NCBI RefSeq assembly: GCF_003026285.1
Contig: NZ_PYOD01000001.1
Location: 744,001 to 808,000 of the forward strand
Direction: 5' to 3'
DNA: 64,000 nucleotides
Source: Photobacterium profundum
GTDB lineage: Bacteria > Pseudomonadota > Gammaproteobacteria > Enterobacterales > Vibrionaceae
Made by a program: the position numbers and the translations under genes. Of the stretch, positions 28,860-37,913 are shown piece after piece. Positions within the stretch are counted from its first letter, which is position 1; every line of letters begins with the position of its first letter. Under the pieces are notes generated by a model. That model worked only from the letters and a program-made list of their open reading frames with translations. It ran no database searches and was not told where the DNA came from.

Positions 28860-29816
28860 CTAAGCACTTCGACACTCATTAACTTCAATGGTCAGGTGGC
28901 TAATCTTAGCGAAATTTACCAGTAATTGCTTGTATTCCTCAACCAATTTAGGCTTTGTGCTCACAACCGAAATCATTGCAGCATAATGATCGGCGCTGAC
29001 TTTCCAAATATGAATATCACTGACTCGATCATCATTATCAGCCTCTAATTGACTGATGATTTTCTGGCGATATTCCTCATCAATACTTTGATCTAATAAT
29101 ATAGGTCCGGTCTGTTTCATTAGACCATAAGCCCAACGGGTAATAATAACCGCACCAACGATACCCATAAATGCATCAAGCCAGTTCCAGCCCAAATACT
29201 TACCAAAAATAAGCGCTACAATAGCCAATAATGATGTAAGTGCATCTGCCATTACGTGAAAATAAGCTGCTTTTAAGTTGTGATCATGATGATGCTCGCC
29301 TTGGTGATCAGTGGCATGCCCGTGATCGTGATGTGAATGATCATGGTGGTGATCATCTTTCAGCAAAAATACACTCACAATATTAATGATTAAACCTAAT
29401 ACCGCGACCGCAATAGCTTCATTAAATTGAATCGCCTCTGGAGACCATAAACGCTGTAATGATTCAACCAGCATGACTAATGCCACCAGCCCTAAAGCTA
29501 CCGCACTGGTAAAGCCACCGAGTACACTCACCTTACCAGTACCAAAAGAAAAGCCGTCACTATTCGCATGTTTACGGGCGTAACGATAAGCAAAAATAGT
29601 GATCATGAATGCCGCTGCATGTGTGCCCATATGCCAACCATCTGCAAGTAACGCCATAGAACCAAATACGGTACCTGCAACAATTTCTGCCACCATCATC
29701 ACTAGTGTTAGGCATAACACATAATAAGTTCGCCTCTCTCCGCTATGATTTAACGAGACAAAATCATGTCTATGTTTCCATGCTGCTAATGATTGTGTGT
29801 TCACCGACTTCTCCAT
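28860..29816 (-). CDS. CDF-family cation efflux protein (DmeF/CzcD-like)
   Basis: This inner-membrane metal/proton antiporter has 318 residues from ATG at 29816. An upstream in-frame start would add 28 hydrophobic residues with no support. It has six spans, the metal-site motif ADGWHMGTHA in span 2 and the matching HVMADALTS in span 5. A His-rich loop of about 25 residues between spans 4 and 5 (HHHDHSHHDHGHATDH) suggests Zn, Co or Ni. It resembles DmeF by length and loop. It is co-transcribed with marR and faces the copper genes across a shared regulatory region. Confidence 0.9.
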   Translation of the reverse strand: MEKSVNTQSLAAWKHRHDFVSLNHSGERRTYYVLCLTLVMMVAEIVAGTVFGSMALLADGWHMGTHAAAFMITIFAYRYARKHANSDGFSFGTGKVSVLGGFTSAVALGLVALVMLVESLQRLWSPEAIQFNEAIAVAVLGLIINIVSVFLLKDDHHHDHSHHDHGHATDHQGEHHHDHNLKAAYFHVMADALTSLLAIVALIFGKYLGWNWLDAFMGIVGAVIITRWAYGLMKQTGPILLDQSIDEEYRQKIISQLEADNDDRVSDIHIWKVSADHYAAMISVVSTKPKLVEEYKQLLVNFAKISHLTIEVNECRSA

Positions 29817-29888
29817 ATCCACTTCGTTTAAACGTTCTATCTTGAAATCATATAATGCGACAAAACAAATGATTTGATAGATATATAG

Positions 29889-29901
29889 TTTGATAATCAA
29901 A
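29889..29901 (-). promoter_or_regulatory. Candidate MarR operator, copy 1
   Basis: TTTGATAATCAAA is a perfect 6+1+6 palindrome. It is the first of two nearly identical sites, located 73 bases upstream of the CDF start. Confidence 0.65.
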
Positions 29902-29920
29902 GTATTCTGACATCATATTG

Positions 29921-29933
29921 TTTGACTATCAAA
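29921..29933 (-). promoter_or_regulatory. Candidate MarR operator, copy 2
   Basis: TTTGACTATCAAA repeats copy 1 with flanks preserved (17 of 19 bases, both followed by GTAT). Centre-to-centre distance is 32 bases, about three helical turns. A minus-strand TTGATA inside it could be the -35 of the CDF promoter. Confidence 0.65.
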
Positions 29934-29957
29934 GTATATTTTTAAACAAAACCCATT

Positions 29958-29988
29958 ACGATACGCCTTAACCCTAGGGGAACCTCAA
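29958..29988 (-). promoter_or_regulatory. MerR-type promoter facing the CDF gene
   Basis: On the minus strand TTGAGG and TATCGT are separated by 19 bases containing the dyad TTCCCCTAGGGTTAAGG. The long 19-bp spacer with central dyad is the hallmark of MerR/CueR-family promoters. A second, better one faces right at 30288. Confidence 0.5.
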
Positions 29989-30122
29989 GCACAAGACCTC
30001 GTTTTTATTGCTCGTGTAATAAAAATAAAAAGTGATGAATGACAAATACAATCATTAGGCGTACCTATACCCAAATCACTATTCCCCTAGTAATAACGAT
30101 CACTAAGATTAAGGAAATGAAA

Positions 30123-30236
30123 ATGGGATGTTGCAATCAACCACCGAATGGCGGTTCAAATAATATAGGATTACTCTTGAAAGTTGTTGCTGTACTGTTT
30201 ACTGTCATTATGCTGTTGGCTTTTTTGTTCAATTAA
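30123..30236 (+). CDS. Cys-Cys mini membrane protein, 37 residues
   Basis: ATG at 30123 is 7 bases after AAGGA. The product begins MGCCNQPPNGGSNN and then has one hydrophobic span (about residues 15-36, VVAVLFTVIMLLAFLF). A longer reading from 30039 exists, but its first 28 codons are not preceded by a ribosome-binding site. The adjacent Cys3-Cys4 pair near the membrane and its position among copper genes suggest metal binding. This is inference and no family name is assigned. It lies upstream of the CueR-type promoter, so it is transcribed separately from the cus genes. Confidence 0.6.
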   Translation: MGCCNQPPNGGSNNIGLLLKVVAVLFTVIMLLAFLFN

Positions 30237-30287
30237 TTCGCAAAAATGAGCCACAAATAAATACTACGCTTACTATACTTCAATCAC

Positions 30288-30318
30288 TTGACCTTACCCT
30301 TAGGGAAAGGTTTAAGCT
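30288..30318 (+). promoter_or_regulatory. CueR/MerR-type copper promoter
   Basis: TTGACC, a 19-bp spacer with the dyad ACCTTACCCTTAGGGAAAGGT and TAAGCT as -10 closely follow the E. coli copA promoter layout. It lies 69 bases upstream of the Met/Cys-rich gene and should drive the cus operon when a CueR-type protein, not encoded in this window, binds Cu(I) or Ag(I). Confidence 0.8.
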
Positions 30319-30386
30319 TCGACTATCTCATTATGTAGCCATACTTGTGGCTTAATTAATCATGACTTAGGTAATAGCACTAAAAC

Positions 30387-30842
30387 ATGAATGTTAAATA
30401 CTGTTCAGACAATTTGTTTGCTGTCGTACTGGTTGTAATCATTAGTTTGATTGCAAAGCCAGTAATGGGCATGTCTGTCAGTATGGAGCCAATGAGTAAT
30501 ACCCTTTCATCAATATCGATAAACACGTCGAAAGCAAAAGTTCCAACCTCGAAGACGGCGATGAACATGCCTATGGGCTGTCACGGTATGATGGGAGAAA
30601 ACCAAACAACGACCAGCACGACAGCAGTACAAACATCAATGAATATGATGAATTGTGCCTCTCACTCTGGGCAAATGAGTGACTCTTGCTGCGACATGAC
30701 GCAATGTAATGTGGTGTCTGGTTGGATTCCGACTAATCTCGCTTTCACTACGCATCTTCTTCGTAACAACCCTACTCCATCAATACTAAACCTCAACCCG
30801 ATAGCGCGAACAGAAACCCTGTTCCGCCCACCGATAGCATAG
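30387..30842 (+). CDS. Secreted Met/Cys/His-rich protein, probable copper binder
   Basis: This 151-residue protein has an N-terminal hydrophobic signal (residues 8-28). It then has a low-complexity domain rich in Met, Ser and Thr with metal-ligand clusters MPMGCHGMM, MNMMNC and SDSCCDMTQC. The C-terminus ends ARTETLFRPPIA, which recalls CopL/DUF2946-type proteins that precede copper operons, but I hold that only tentatively. It is the first gene behind the CueR-type promoter and about 190 bases before the outer-membrane channel gene, so copper sequestration or regulation is inferred. Confidence 0.65.
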   Translation: MNVKYCSDNLFAVVLVVIISLIAKPVMGMSVSMEPMSNTLSSISINTSKAKVPTSKTAMNMPMGCHGMMGENQTTTSTTAVQTSMNMMNCASHSGQMSDSCCDMTQCNVVSGWIPTNLAFTTHLLRNNPTPSILNLNPIARTETLFRPPIA

Positions 30843-30927
30843 CTCCCACTGTAAACACACTGCTGGCTATAAAACTGCATCTAGAATATTTAACACCTTT
30901 CTCTATGTCGCTACGCAGTAATTAAAC

Positions 30928-30955
30928 CCTTTAAATAGTGAAAGTCATTTAAAGG
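30928..30955 (+). other. Intercistronic inverted repeat before cusC-like gene
   Basis: CCTTTAAAT and ATTTAAAGG (9 bp, 10-base spacer) form a hairpin or operator in the 190-base leader. No T-tract follows, and the right arm overlaps an AAAGGAG that has no start codon behind it. Confidence 0.45.
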
Positions 30956-31034
30956 AGCAGTAATACCATTCGATATAAGTTGATGATTAGAAACTTATTT
31001 AAATGGTTATCAAACCTACAAAGTGGATGTATTT

Positions 31035-32387
31035 ATGCAACCAAGCATACTTTCCCGCGTACTAGCACTAACACTTATGACTGTCACTGTGCAGCCCGTG
31101 TTTGCGACTACGGATATAATAAATTCAGGGTCTACTAACACCCAAATGAACGCATCAATAAATGCGAACACCGAACTCAAACGATTAATCAGTTGGGCTA
31201 TCGAGCACGATGCTGGTATTCAACAAATACATTATCAAGCAGATGCGCTCCAAGATATGGGTGTCGCAACCTCTCAATGGATGGATCCAAAACTCAAAGT
31301 GGGCGTTGGTGGTTTACCGGTTGATAGCTTTGCCTTCGATGACGATCCTATGACCAATATTTCTGTTGGATTAATGCAACAGTTTGGACGCGGTAATACG
31401 CTTGATTTAAAACAGAAGCAAAGTGATCAACAAGCTAATAGCATTCGTGAGAAAGCCGATATACGTGATCTCGAATTAGAAAATGCCATTACCACACAAT
31501 GGAACGAGCTCGTATTCCAGCAAAATGTCTATGGCTTATTACAGAAAAACCAAACGCTATTTAGAGAACTTGAACATTATCTCAGTACCAATTACGGCGT
31601 TGGTTCAAATCAAACTCAAGATATTATTCAAGCTCAGCTTCAAATCAGCCTTATTGATGACAAGCTGCAAGCTAATCAACAAATGCAGCAAAAAATCAAA
31701 GCTCAGCTATCAGAATGGATTGGCGATAATGCTTTTACCATGCAAGCCAATAACTACCCAAGTTGGGTAGTACTTAATGATTATTTATCGACAAGTACAG
31801 GGGCTAGTTCATCGATAACGTCCGAAGATAATTACCAAGCATTGGTCAGTCATCCGTCTATTCGCATGAGCGACTTACTGATTAAAAGCAGTGAAACAGG
31901 TATCGATATCGCCAACGAAGCCTATCTGCCTGAATTTGGTGTTGAGGTCATGTATGGCTATCGACAAGCCAACGGCATGGGAGGCCAACCGGCATCTGAT
32001 TTAATGAGCGTTTACCTAACTATGGATATCCCACTGTTTACGGAAAAACGCCAAGATAAAAAGTTGTCCTCAGCACAGCATCAACTTGGCGCGGCGAAAT
32101 CGCAACGCGACCTTCTTCTTCAACAAATGAACGCCAAAATAAATGCACTGACAGTTGATCGCTACAACCTAGAACAACGCATTGAACGCTATCAAGATTC
32201 ATTGTTAAAACGGGCTAAAGAAAAAACGCGCGCCATTGAACGTGGCTATCAAAACAATACCAGCCAGTTAGATGAATATATTCGTGCCGCCAGTGATGAA
32301 CTCACATTGGCTATCGAACAAGAGCGTCTTCAAGCCGATTTAGAAAAAACAAATAGTGGCTTGGCTTACCTGTTAAATAAATTTTAG
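31035..32387 (+). CDS. TolC-family outer-membrane channel (CusC-like)
   Basis: This 450-residue protein is an outer-membrane efflux factor for the Cus complex. A Sec signal (residues 1-24, ending VQPVFA) has no lipobox, unlike E. coli CusC. Two OEP repeats of long coiled-coil helices follow. The first holds SQWMDPKLKVGVGGLPVD and the second DIPLFTEKRQDKKL. ATG at 31035 is preferred over an in-frame GTG at 31023. It runs into cusB after 8 bases. Because the signal and length differ from CusC, I give no symbol. Confidence 0.85.
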   Translation: MQPSILSRVLALTLMTVTVQPVFATTDIINSGSTNTQMNASINANTELKRLISWAIEHDAGIQQIHYQADALQDMGVATSQWMDPKLKVGVGGLPVDSFAFDDDPMTNISVGLMQQFGRGNTLDLKQKQSDQQANSIREKADIRDLELENAITTQWNELVFQQNVYGLLQKNQTLFRELEHYLSTNYGVGSNQTQDIIQAQLQISLIDDKLQANQQMQQKIKAQLSEWIGDNAFTMQANNYPSWVVLNDYLSTSTGASSSITSEDNYQALVSHPSIRMSDLLIKSSETGIDIANEAYLPEFGVEVMYGYRQANGMGGQPASDLMSVYLTMDIPLFTEKRQDKKLSSAQHQLGAAKSQRDLLLQQMNAKINALTVDRYNLEQRIERYQDSLLKRAKEKTRAIERGYQNNTSQLDEYIRAASDELTLAIEQERLQADLEKTNSGLAYLLNKF

Positions 32388-32395
32388 GAATAACA

Positions 32396-33967
32396 ATGAA
32401 TAAGACATTTTCAGTCGCAGTCATCACATTGGCTATTGGCGGCGCACTTGGCTACTTTGCCGCAACGACTTTCTCTCAAAACAATGATGTTCAAGAAACG
32501 GCGACCTCCAGTGAAAAACAGCCTTTGTATTGGGTCGCCCCCATGGATCCTAACTATCAGCGTGACAAACCCGGTAAGTCACCAATGGGAATGGACTTGA
32601 TCCCATTCTATGAAGAAGAACAAAGTGGTGGAAAGAAAGACCCCGCGGGAACAGTATTTATTTCTCCGGCCGTTGAAAATAATTTAGGGGTAAAAACAAC
32701 CAGTGTCATTAATGATAAATTATCCCCAAAAATAAACACCGTCGGTTACATCGCTTTTGATGAGAGTCAGTTATGGCAAATTAACAGCCGTGTAAGTGGT
32801 TGGATCCAAAAGCTGAATATCAATGCTATTGGTGAAAAAGTACAAAAAGGCGATGTTTTATTCGATCTTTATTCACCAGAGCTGGTTCGGGCACAAGAAG
32901 AATTACTGAACGCAAAACGCATTGGTAAAGCTGTACTTGTACAAGGGGCCAAAGAACGCCTCTCTTCTCTAGGTGTCGACAACAATCAAATCAATGCCAT
33001 ATTGCGCAGAGGTAAATCCTTTAAGAATATCGCCATCAAAGCTCCTGCTGACGGCGTTATTACTGCCCTAAACGTACGAACTGGGGCTTATTTATCACCA
33101 GCACAAAACGTGATCAGTGGTGGTTCATTAGACAATATTTGGGTTGATGCCGAAGTATTCGAGCGCCAATCAACCTGGATACAGTCTGGTATAGCAGCTG
33201 ACATGACGCTTGGCGCCCTACCCGGTAAGCATTGGCAAGGTAAGATCGATTATGTCTACCCGATCCTTGATCCTAACACCCGTACCTTACGTGTACGCCT
33301 TAAATTCCCCAACGCCGACGGCGCTCTTAAACCGAACATGTTTGCCAATATAACCTTGATACCACAAAGCAATAATAAGGTCTTGCTCGTGCCTAACCAA
33401 GCCGTTATTCGTTCTGCGGGTATGTCGCGTGTGGTATTGGCATTAGGTAATGGTAAATTCCGTTCAACACGTGTTGAAACAGGCCGTGAATCAGGAAACC
33501 AAATCGAAATCGTTAAAGGGCTCAATCCAAACGATACCATCGTTACTTCTTCACATTTCTTATTAGATTCTGAATCAAGCTTAAGCGCCGACCTCAGCCG
33601 AATAAGCAATCGTAACGAAACCAAAACAGCCGTTAGCGCACCAGTACACGATATGGCTAGTCATTCGACGGAGCAACCAGCAAAGCAATCAACAGATAAT
33701 TCGGCTTGGACAACAGGTGTTATTCGCAACGTTATGCTTGATCATAAAATGCTAACCATCCAACACTCCCCTATTCCAGAGTGGCAATGGCCCGCAATGC
33801 AAATGGATTTCATGGTAAAAGACGATGTTGATATGAACCAGTTTGTCGGCGGTCAAAGCATTCGATTTCTAATCGAAAAAACAGCAAAAGGCCAATATGT
33901 TGTCGCAGATGTGGATCAAGTAAATACCGATAACGATACCAATAACAATGCGGAGGTTGCACAATGA
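32396..33967 (+). CDS. cusB: CusB-type periplasmic adaptor with CusF domain
   Basis: This membrane-fusion protein of 523 residues links CusA to the outer channel. An N-terminal anchor or signal (residues 1-25) precedes a heavy-metal-binding motif (about 43-71, VAPMDPNYQRDKPGKSPMGM). Barrel-sandwich and beta-barrel domains follow (about 100-400). A C-terminal CusF-like domain occupies about 441-510 with the Cu(I)/Ag(I) ligands His457, Trp465, Met468 and Met470 in EWQWPAMQMDF. E. coli keeps CusF as a separate protein, and here it is fused. AGGA precedes the ATG, and the gene overlaps cusA by 4 bases. Confidence 0.9.
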   Translation: MNKTFSVAVITLAIGGALGYFAATTFSQNNDVQETATSSEKQPLYWVAPMDPNYQRDKPGKSPMGMDLIPFYEEEQSGGKKDPAGTVFISPAVENNLGVKTTSVINDKLSPKINTVGYIAFDESQLWQINSRVSGWIQKLNINAIGEKVQKGDVLFDLYSPELVRAQEELLNAKRIGKAVLVQGAKERLSSLGVDNNQINAILRRGKSFKNIAIKAPADGVITALNVRTGAYLSPAQNVISGGSLDNIWVDAEVFERQSTWIQSGIAADMTLGALPGKHWQGKIDYVYPILDPNTRTLRVRLKFPNADGALKPNMFANITLIPQSNNKVLLVPNQAVIRSAGMSRVVLALGNGKFRSTRVETGRESGNQIEIVKGLNPNDTIVTSSHFLLDSESSLSADLSRISNRNETKTAVSAPVHDMASHSTEQPAKQSTDNSAWTTGVIRNVMLDHKMLTIQHSPIPEWQWPAMQMDFMVKDDVDMNQFVGGQSIRFLIEKTAKGQYVVADVDQVNTDNDTNNNAEVAQ

Positions 33968-36900
33968 TCAGTGCTATCATTCGCTGGTCGGTCAAAAACC
34001 GTTTCATGGTACTTGTTGCCACGTTATTTCTGGTTGCCGCCGGTATATACAGCGTTAAAAATACCCCGATAGATGCTATTCCTGATCTCTCTGATGTTCA
34101 GGTTATTATAAAAACCAGCTACCCGGGGCAAGCACCGCAAGTCGTTGAAGATCAAGTTACTTACCCATTAACAACAGCCATGCTGGCTGTGCCGGGGGCT
34201 GAAACCGTACGGGGATATTCCTTCTTTGGCGATTCCTATGTTTATATCATTTTCAACGATGATACCGACATGTACTGGGCTCGTTCGCGTGTTTTGGAGT
34301 ATTTGAGCCAGGTCGCACCTAAGTTGCCACCTAGCGCAAAACCTACCCTTGGGCCCGATGCTACCGGTGTGGGCTGGGTATACAGCTACGTGCTGACCGA
34401 CAAAACAGGTAAGCATGATTTAAGCGAATTACGCAGCATGCAAGACTGGTTCTTAAAGTATGAGCTGCAAACAGTTGATGGAGTATCAGAAATTGCGACC
34501 GTTGGCGGAATGGTCAAGCAATACCAAGTACAGATTGATCCTTCAAAATTACGCGCTTATAACCTGACCTTACAGCAGGTTAACAAAGCAATTCAGGCTG
34601 GAAACCAAGAAGCTGGCGCGTCAGTCATAGAAGTGGCTGAAGCTGAGCATATGGTGCGAGCAACAGGGTATATTTCAAGCATATCGGACCTTAAAAACGT
34701 ACCATTGAAGGTCACGGACAAAGGCACACCACTACTACTCGGTGATATTGCTGATATTAATCTTGGTCCACAAATGCGCCGAGGTATTTCAGAGTTAAAC
34801 GGCGAAGGTGAGGCTGTCGGTGGCATCATTGTGATGCGCTATGGTGAAAATGCCCGTGAAGTGATCCATAACGTAAAAGCAAAACTTGCCGATTTACAGC
34901 GCAGTTTGCCTGATGGCGTTGAGATAGTACCCACATATGATCGCTCAGAGCTCATCGATAATGCCGTAGAAAACCTCTATGAGAAATTGCTGGAAGAATT
35001 CATTGTCGTAATCATTGTTTGCGCCCTATTCTTATTCCACATTCGCTCATCGTTGGTCATTATGATCAGCATGCCCATTGGCATTTTGGTCGCATTTATC
35101 ATCATGCACTGGCAAGGCATTAATGCCAATATTATGTCACTCGGCGGTATTGCCATTGCCATTGGTGCAATGGTCGACGGCGCGATCGTAATGATAGAAA
35201 ACGTACACAAGCATATTGAGCGAACACCGCTAACCAATAAGAACCGTTGGCAAGTGATCACCAAAGCGGCAGAAGAAGTCGGTGCGCCGCTGTTCTTCTC
35301 ACTATTAATCATTACATTAAGCTTTGTGCCCGTATTTGCCCTTGAAGGTCAAGAAGGCAAGATGTTCTCGCCGTTAGCATTCACTAAAACCTACGCGATG
35401 GCAGCTTCTGCTGGCCTAGCGATCACATTAGTGCCTGTTTTGATGGGGTATTTCATTCGCGGCAATATTTTTCCTGAACACAAAAACCCCGTTAACCGTG
35501 CTGTTGTCGGTTTATACCGACCATTGCTGAACCTTAGTCTACGCTTTCCAAAAACAATCATTATTATTGCTTTTGCTTTAATGGCCTCGGCTTATTACCC
35601 AATACACAAAATGGGCAGTGAATTCATCCCGCCTTTGGATGAAGGCGATTTGATGTACATGCCAACCACCTACCCGGGAATTTCGATTGGTAAAGCCAGA
35701 GAGCTACTGCAACAAACCGATAAACTGATCAAAACAATTCCTGAAGTCAAAACCGTATGGGGCAAAATTGGCCGAGCTGAAACAGCGACCGATCCGGCAC
35801 CATTAACCATGGTTGAAACCATCATTCAATTTAAGCCTGAAAGTGAATGGCGAGAAGGCGTGACCAAGGCAAGTTTGCGTAAAGAGCTCGATGCACTAGT
35901 GCAATTTCCTGGGGTAACGAATGCGTGGGTAATGCCGATTAAAACCCGTATCGACATGCTGGCAACAGGCATTAAAACTCCTATTGGCGTCAAGATTGCG
36001 GGACCAGATCTAAAAGAGATTGAAGGTATTGGCGAACAGCTTGAGCAAGTACTGAAAGATATCGATGGCACAACCTCTGTGTATGCGGAACGCGTCGCGG
36101 GTGGACGTTACCTTACTATCGATATCAAACGTCGTGCTGCTGCGCGTTACGGGCTGAATATTCAGGATATCCAACAGGTGATCAGTACTGCTGTTGGCGG
36201 CATGAATGTAGGGGAAACCATTGAAGGCTTAGAGCGCTACCCTATCAATGTACGCTACCCGCAACAATACCGAGATTCATTAGACAAGTTGCAAACCTTA
36301 CCGCTTGTTACCCCTAATGGGGCGCGTATCGCACTGGCAGATGTTGCTGATGTACGTTTTGAAGATGGTCCACCTATGATCAAAACAGAAAACGCACGTC
36401 CAAATGGCTGGGTATTTATCGATATTGAAGGTCGAGATTTAGGTTCATACGTGAAAGAGGCTCAACAACGTGTGGCTGAACAGCTCAAGCTGCCTGCCGG
36501 TTATTCACTTGTCTGGTCAGGACAATATGAATACATGGAACGTGCTAAAGCCCGCTTAACGACCGTGGTTCCAGCAACCATCGCGATCATAATGGTATTG
36601 CTGTACCTCAGCTTCCGTCGTGTGGGCGAAGTCATGATTATCATGGGTACATTACCACTCGCGATGGTAGGTGGTCTGTGGCTTATGCATATCCTCAACT
36701 ATAACTTCTCTATTGCTGTTGGCGTTGGTTTCATTGCCTTATCAGGTGTTGCTGTCGAAATCGGGGTCATCATGTTGGTTTATCTCAACCAAGCTTGGCA
36801 CTACAAACAGCTTCACGCTGAAGAAAACCAACAAACCTTAGGCAAGGCTGATCTTGCAACGGCTATCAAAGAAGGCGCAGGTTTACGTGTTCGCCCCGTA

Positions 36901-37089
36901 ATGATGACCGTGGCAACCGTCATTATCGGTCTCATTCCTATCATGTATGGTGATGGTACGGGATCTGAAGTCATGCAGCGTATTGCAGCGCCCATGATCG
37001 GCGGCATGGCATCAGCACTACTGCTTACGCTCGTTGTACTGCCTGCGGTCTTTAAGCTATGGAAAGAAGTAAGCCATAAATTGAAGTGA
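33964..37089 (+). CDS. cusA: CusA-type heavy-metal RND efflux pump
   Basis: This inner-membrane proton-driven trimer pumps Cu(I)/Ag(I). The 1041 residues match CusA (1047). There are two six-span bundles with large periplasmic loops. The methionine-ladder regions are visible as DLMYMPTTYPGISIG and AWVMPIKTRIDMLATGIKT, which separate CusA from zinc-type CzcA. ATGA overlap with cusB couples translation. A hairpin follows, then the cupredoxin gene. Confidence 0.95.
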   Translation: MISAIIRWSVKNRFMVLVATLFLVAAGIYSVKNTPIDAIPDLSDVQVIIKTSYPGQAPQVVEDQVTYPLTTAMLAVPGAETVRGYSFFGDSYVYIIFNDDTDMYWARSRVLEYLSQVAPKLPPSAKPTLGPDATGVGWVYSYVLTDKTGKHDLSELRSMQDWFLKYELQTVDGVSEIATVGGMVKQYQVQIDPSKLRAYNLTLQQVNKAIQAGNQEAGASVIEVAEAEHMVRATGYISSISDLKNVPLKVTDKGTPLLLGDIADINLGPQMRRGISELNGEGEAVGGIIVMRYGENAREVIHNVKAKLADLQRSLPDGVEIVPTYDRSELIDNAVENLYEKLLEEFIVVIIVCALFLFHIRSSLVIMISMPIGILVAFIIMHWQGINANIMSLGGIAIAIGAMVDGAIVMIENVHKHIERTPLTNKNRWQVITKAAEEVGAPLFFSLLIITLSFVPVFALEGQEGKMFSPLAFTKTYAMAASAGLAITLVPVLMGYFIRGNIFPEHKNPVNRAVVGLYRPLLNLSLRFPKTIIIIAFALMASAYYPIHKMGSEFIPPLDEGDLMYMPTTYPGISIGKARELLQQTDKLIKTIPEVKTVWGKIGRAETATDPAPLTMVETIIQFKPESEWREGVTKASLRKELDALVQFPGVTNAWVMPIKTRIDMLATGIKTPIGVKIAGPDLKEIEGIGEQLEQVLKDIDGTTSVYAERVAGGRYLTIDIKRRAAARYGLNIQDIQQVISTAVGGMNVGETIEGLERYPINVRYPQQYRDSLDKLQTLPLVTPNGARIALADVADVRFEDGPPMIKTENARPNGWVFIDIEGRDLGSYVKEAQQRVAEQLKLPAGYSLVWSGQYEYMERAKARLTTVVPATIAIIMVLLYLSFRRVGEVMIIMGTLPLAMVGGLWLMHILNYNFSIAVGVGFIALSGVAVEIGVIMLVYLNQAWHYKQLHAEENQQTLGKADLATAIKEGAGLRVRPVMMTVATVIIGLIPIMYGDGTGSEVMQRIAAPMIGGMASALLLTLVVLPAVFKLWKEVSHKLK

Positions 37090-37153
37090 TTTAGCTATTT
37101 ATCTCGTTAGCTAACGAAGTAGGCAAATCACAAAGTAACTAACAAAGTAAAAA

Positions 37154-37186
37154 GGCTGTGTTATTTCTCTCTCAAATAGCACAGCC
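37154..37186 (+). other. Intercistronic hairpin after cusA
   Basis: GGCTGTGTTATTT and AAATAGCACAGCC pair over 13 positions with one G-T pair. No T-tract follows, so it may protect the upstream mRNA or lower expression of the next gene rather than stop it. Confidence 0.5.
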
Positions 37187-37213
37187 AATCAATAAAATGA
37201 AAAGGAATTAATA

Positions 37214-37777
37214 ATGAAAGTATTTACATTACTCGCACTGACTTTGGCTCTTTCTTCTACCACCGCTTTAGCAGCAGGTGATCACTCTGGTATGGACCAC
37301 GACAGTATGGACATGAAGAACATGGCAGGTATGGATCATAGCAAGATGAACCATGGCGACATGGATCACAGTAAAATGGATCATGGCGCTATGATGTCTG
37401 CAGTGGGTATGCCCGCGCCTGCTGAACAGGCAACTCAGACAATTCAGGTAAGTCTGAGTGATGATATGAAACTAAAATTTGAACCATCACTGAACCTTAA
37501 ACAAGGTGATATTGTCCGCTTCGTTATCATTAATAATGGACAGATACCTCATGAGTTTTCCATTGGCAGTATTGATGAACAGAAAAAGCACCGCGACATG
37601 ATGCGATCAATGCCAAACATGGAACACAGCGATGGCAGCACGATCAGCTTAAAAGCGGGAGAGAAAGGCGAGATAACATGGCATTTCATGGGACAACCAT
37701 TCGTTGAGGTCGCATGTAATATTCCCGGTCATGCTGAAGCTGGAATGAAAATGAATTTCGTCTTAGCGGCAAAATAA
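37214..37777 (+). CDS. Periplasmic cupredoxin with Met/His-rich N-terminus
   Basis: This 187-residue protein has a signal peptide (1-20) and a linker (22-66) with repeated MDHSKM/MNHGDM-type motifs that can bind Cu(I). A cupredoxin domain follows. The type-1 copper ligands are His113 (PHEF), Cys168, His173 and Met178 in CNIPGHAEAGM. The role is probably periplasmic copper storage or delivery to the Cus pump. AAAGGA precedes the ATG. It follows cusA by 124 bases and is closed by two terminators. Confidence 0.88.
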   Translation: MKVFTLLALTLALSSTTALAAGDHSGMDHDSMDMKNMAGMDHSKMNHGDMDHSKMDHGAMMSAVGMPAPAEQATQTIQVSLSDDMKLKFEPSLNLKQGDIVRFVIINNGQIPHEFSIGSIDEQKKHRDMMRSMPNMEHSDGSTISLKAGEKGEITWHFMGQPFVEVACNIPGHAEAGMKMNFVLAAK

Positions 37778-37814
37778 ATCACGCCTTCTTGTTTGTTTAT
37801 AAGATCAGTTTTGT

Positions 37815-37841
37815 AAAATCAGGTTCGTCATTCCTGATTTT
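37815..37841 (+). terminator. Terminator 1 after the cupredoxin gene
   Basis: AAAATCAGG and CCTGATTTT (9 bp, 9-base loop) lie 38 bases after the stop. Confidence 0.7.
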
Positions 37842-37866
37842 CACTATCAATAAATTCCCCTATCAC

Positions 37867-37891
37867 GCGCATCAACCTGATGCGCTTTTTT
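37867..37891 (+). terminator. Terminator 2 before the cusR-like gene
   Basis: GCGCATCA and TGATGCGC enclose a 3-base loop and are followed by TTTTTT. With the hairpin before it, this isolates the two-component genes from the efflux operon. Confidence 0.9.
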
Positions 37892-37913
37892 CTCCTGAAT
37901 AGTTATCGATTTT

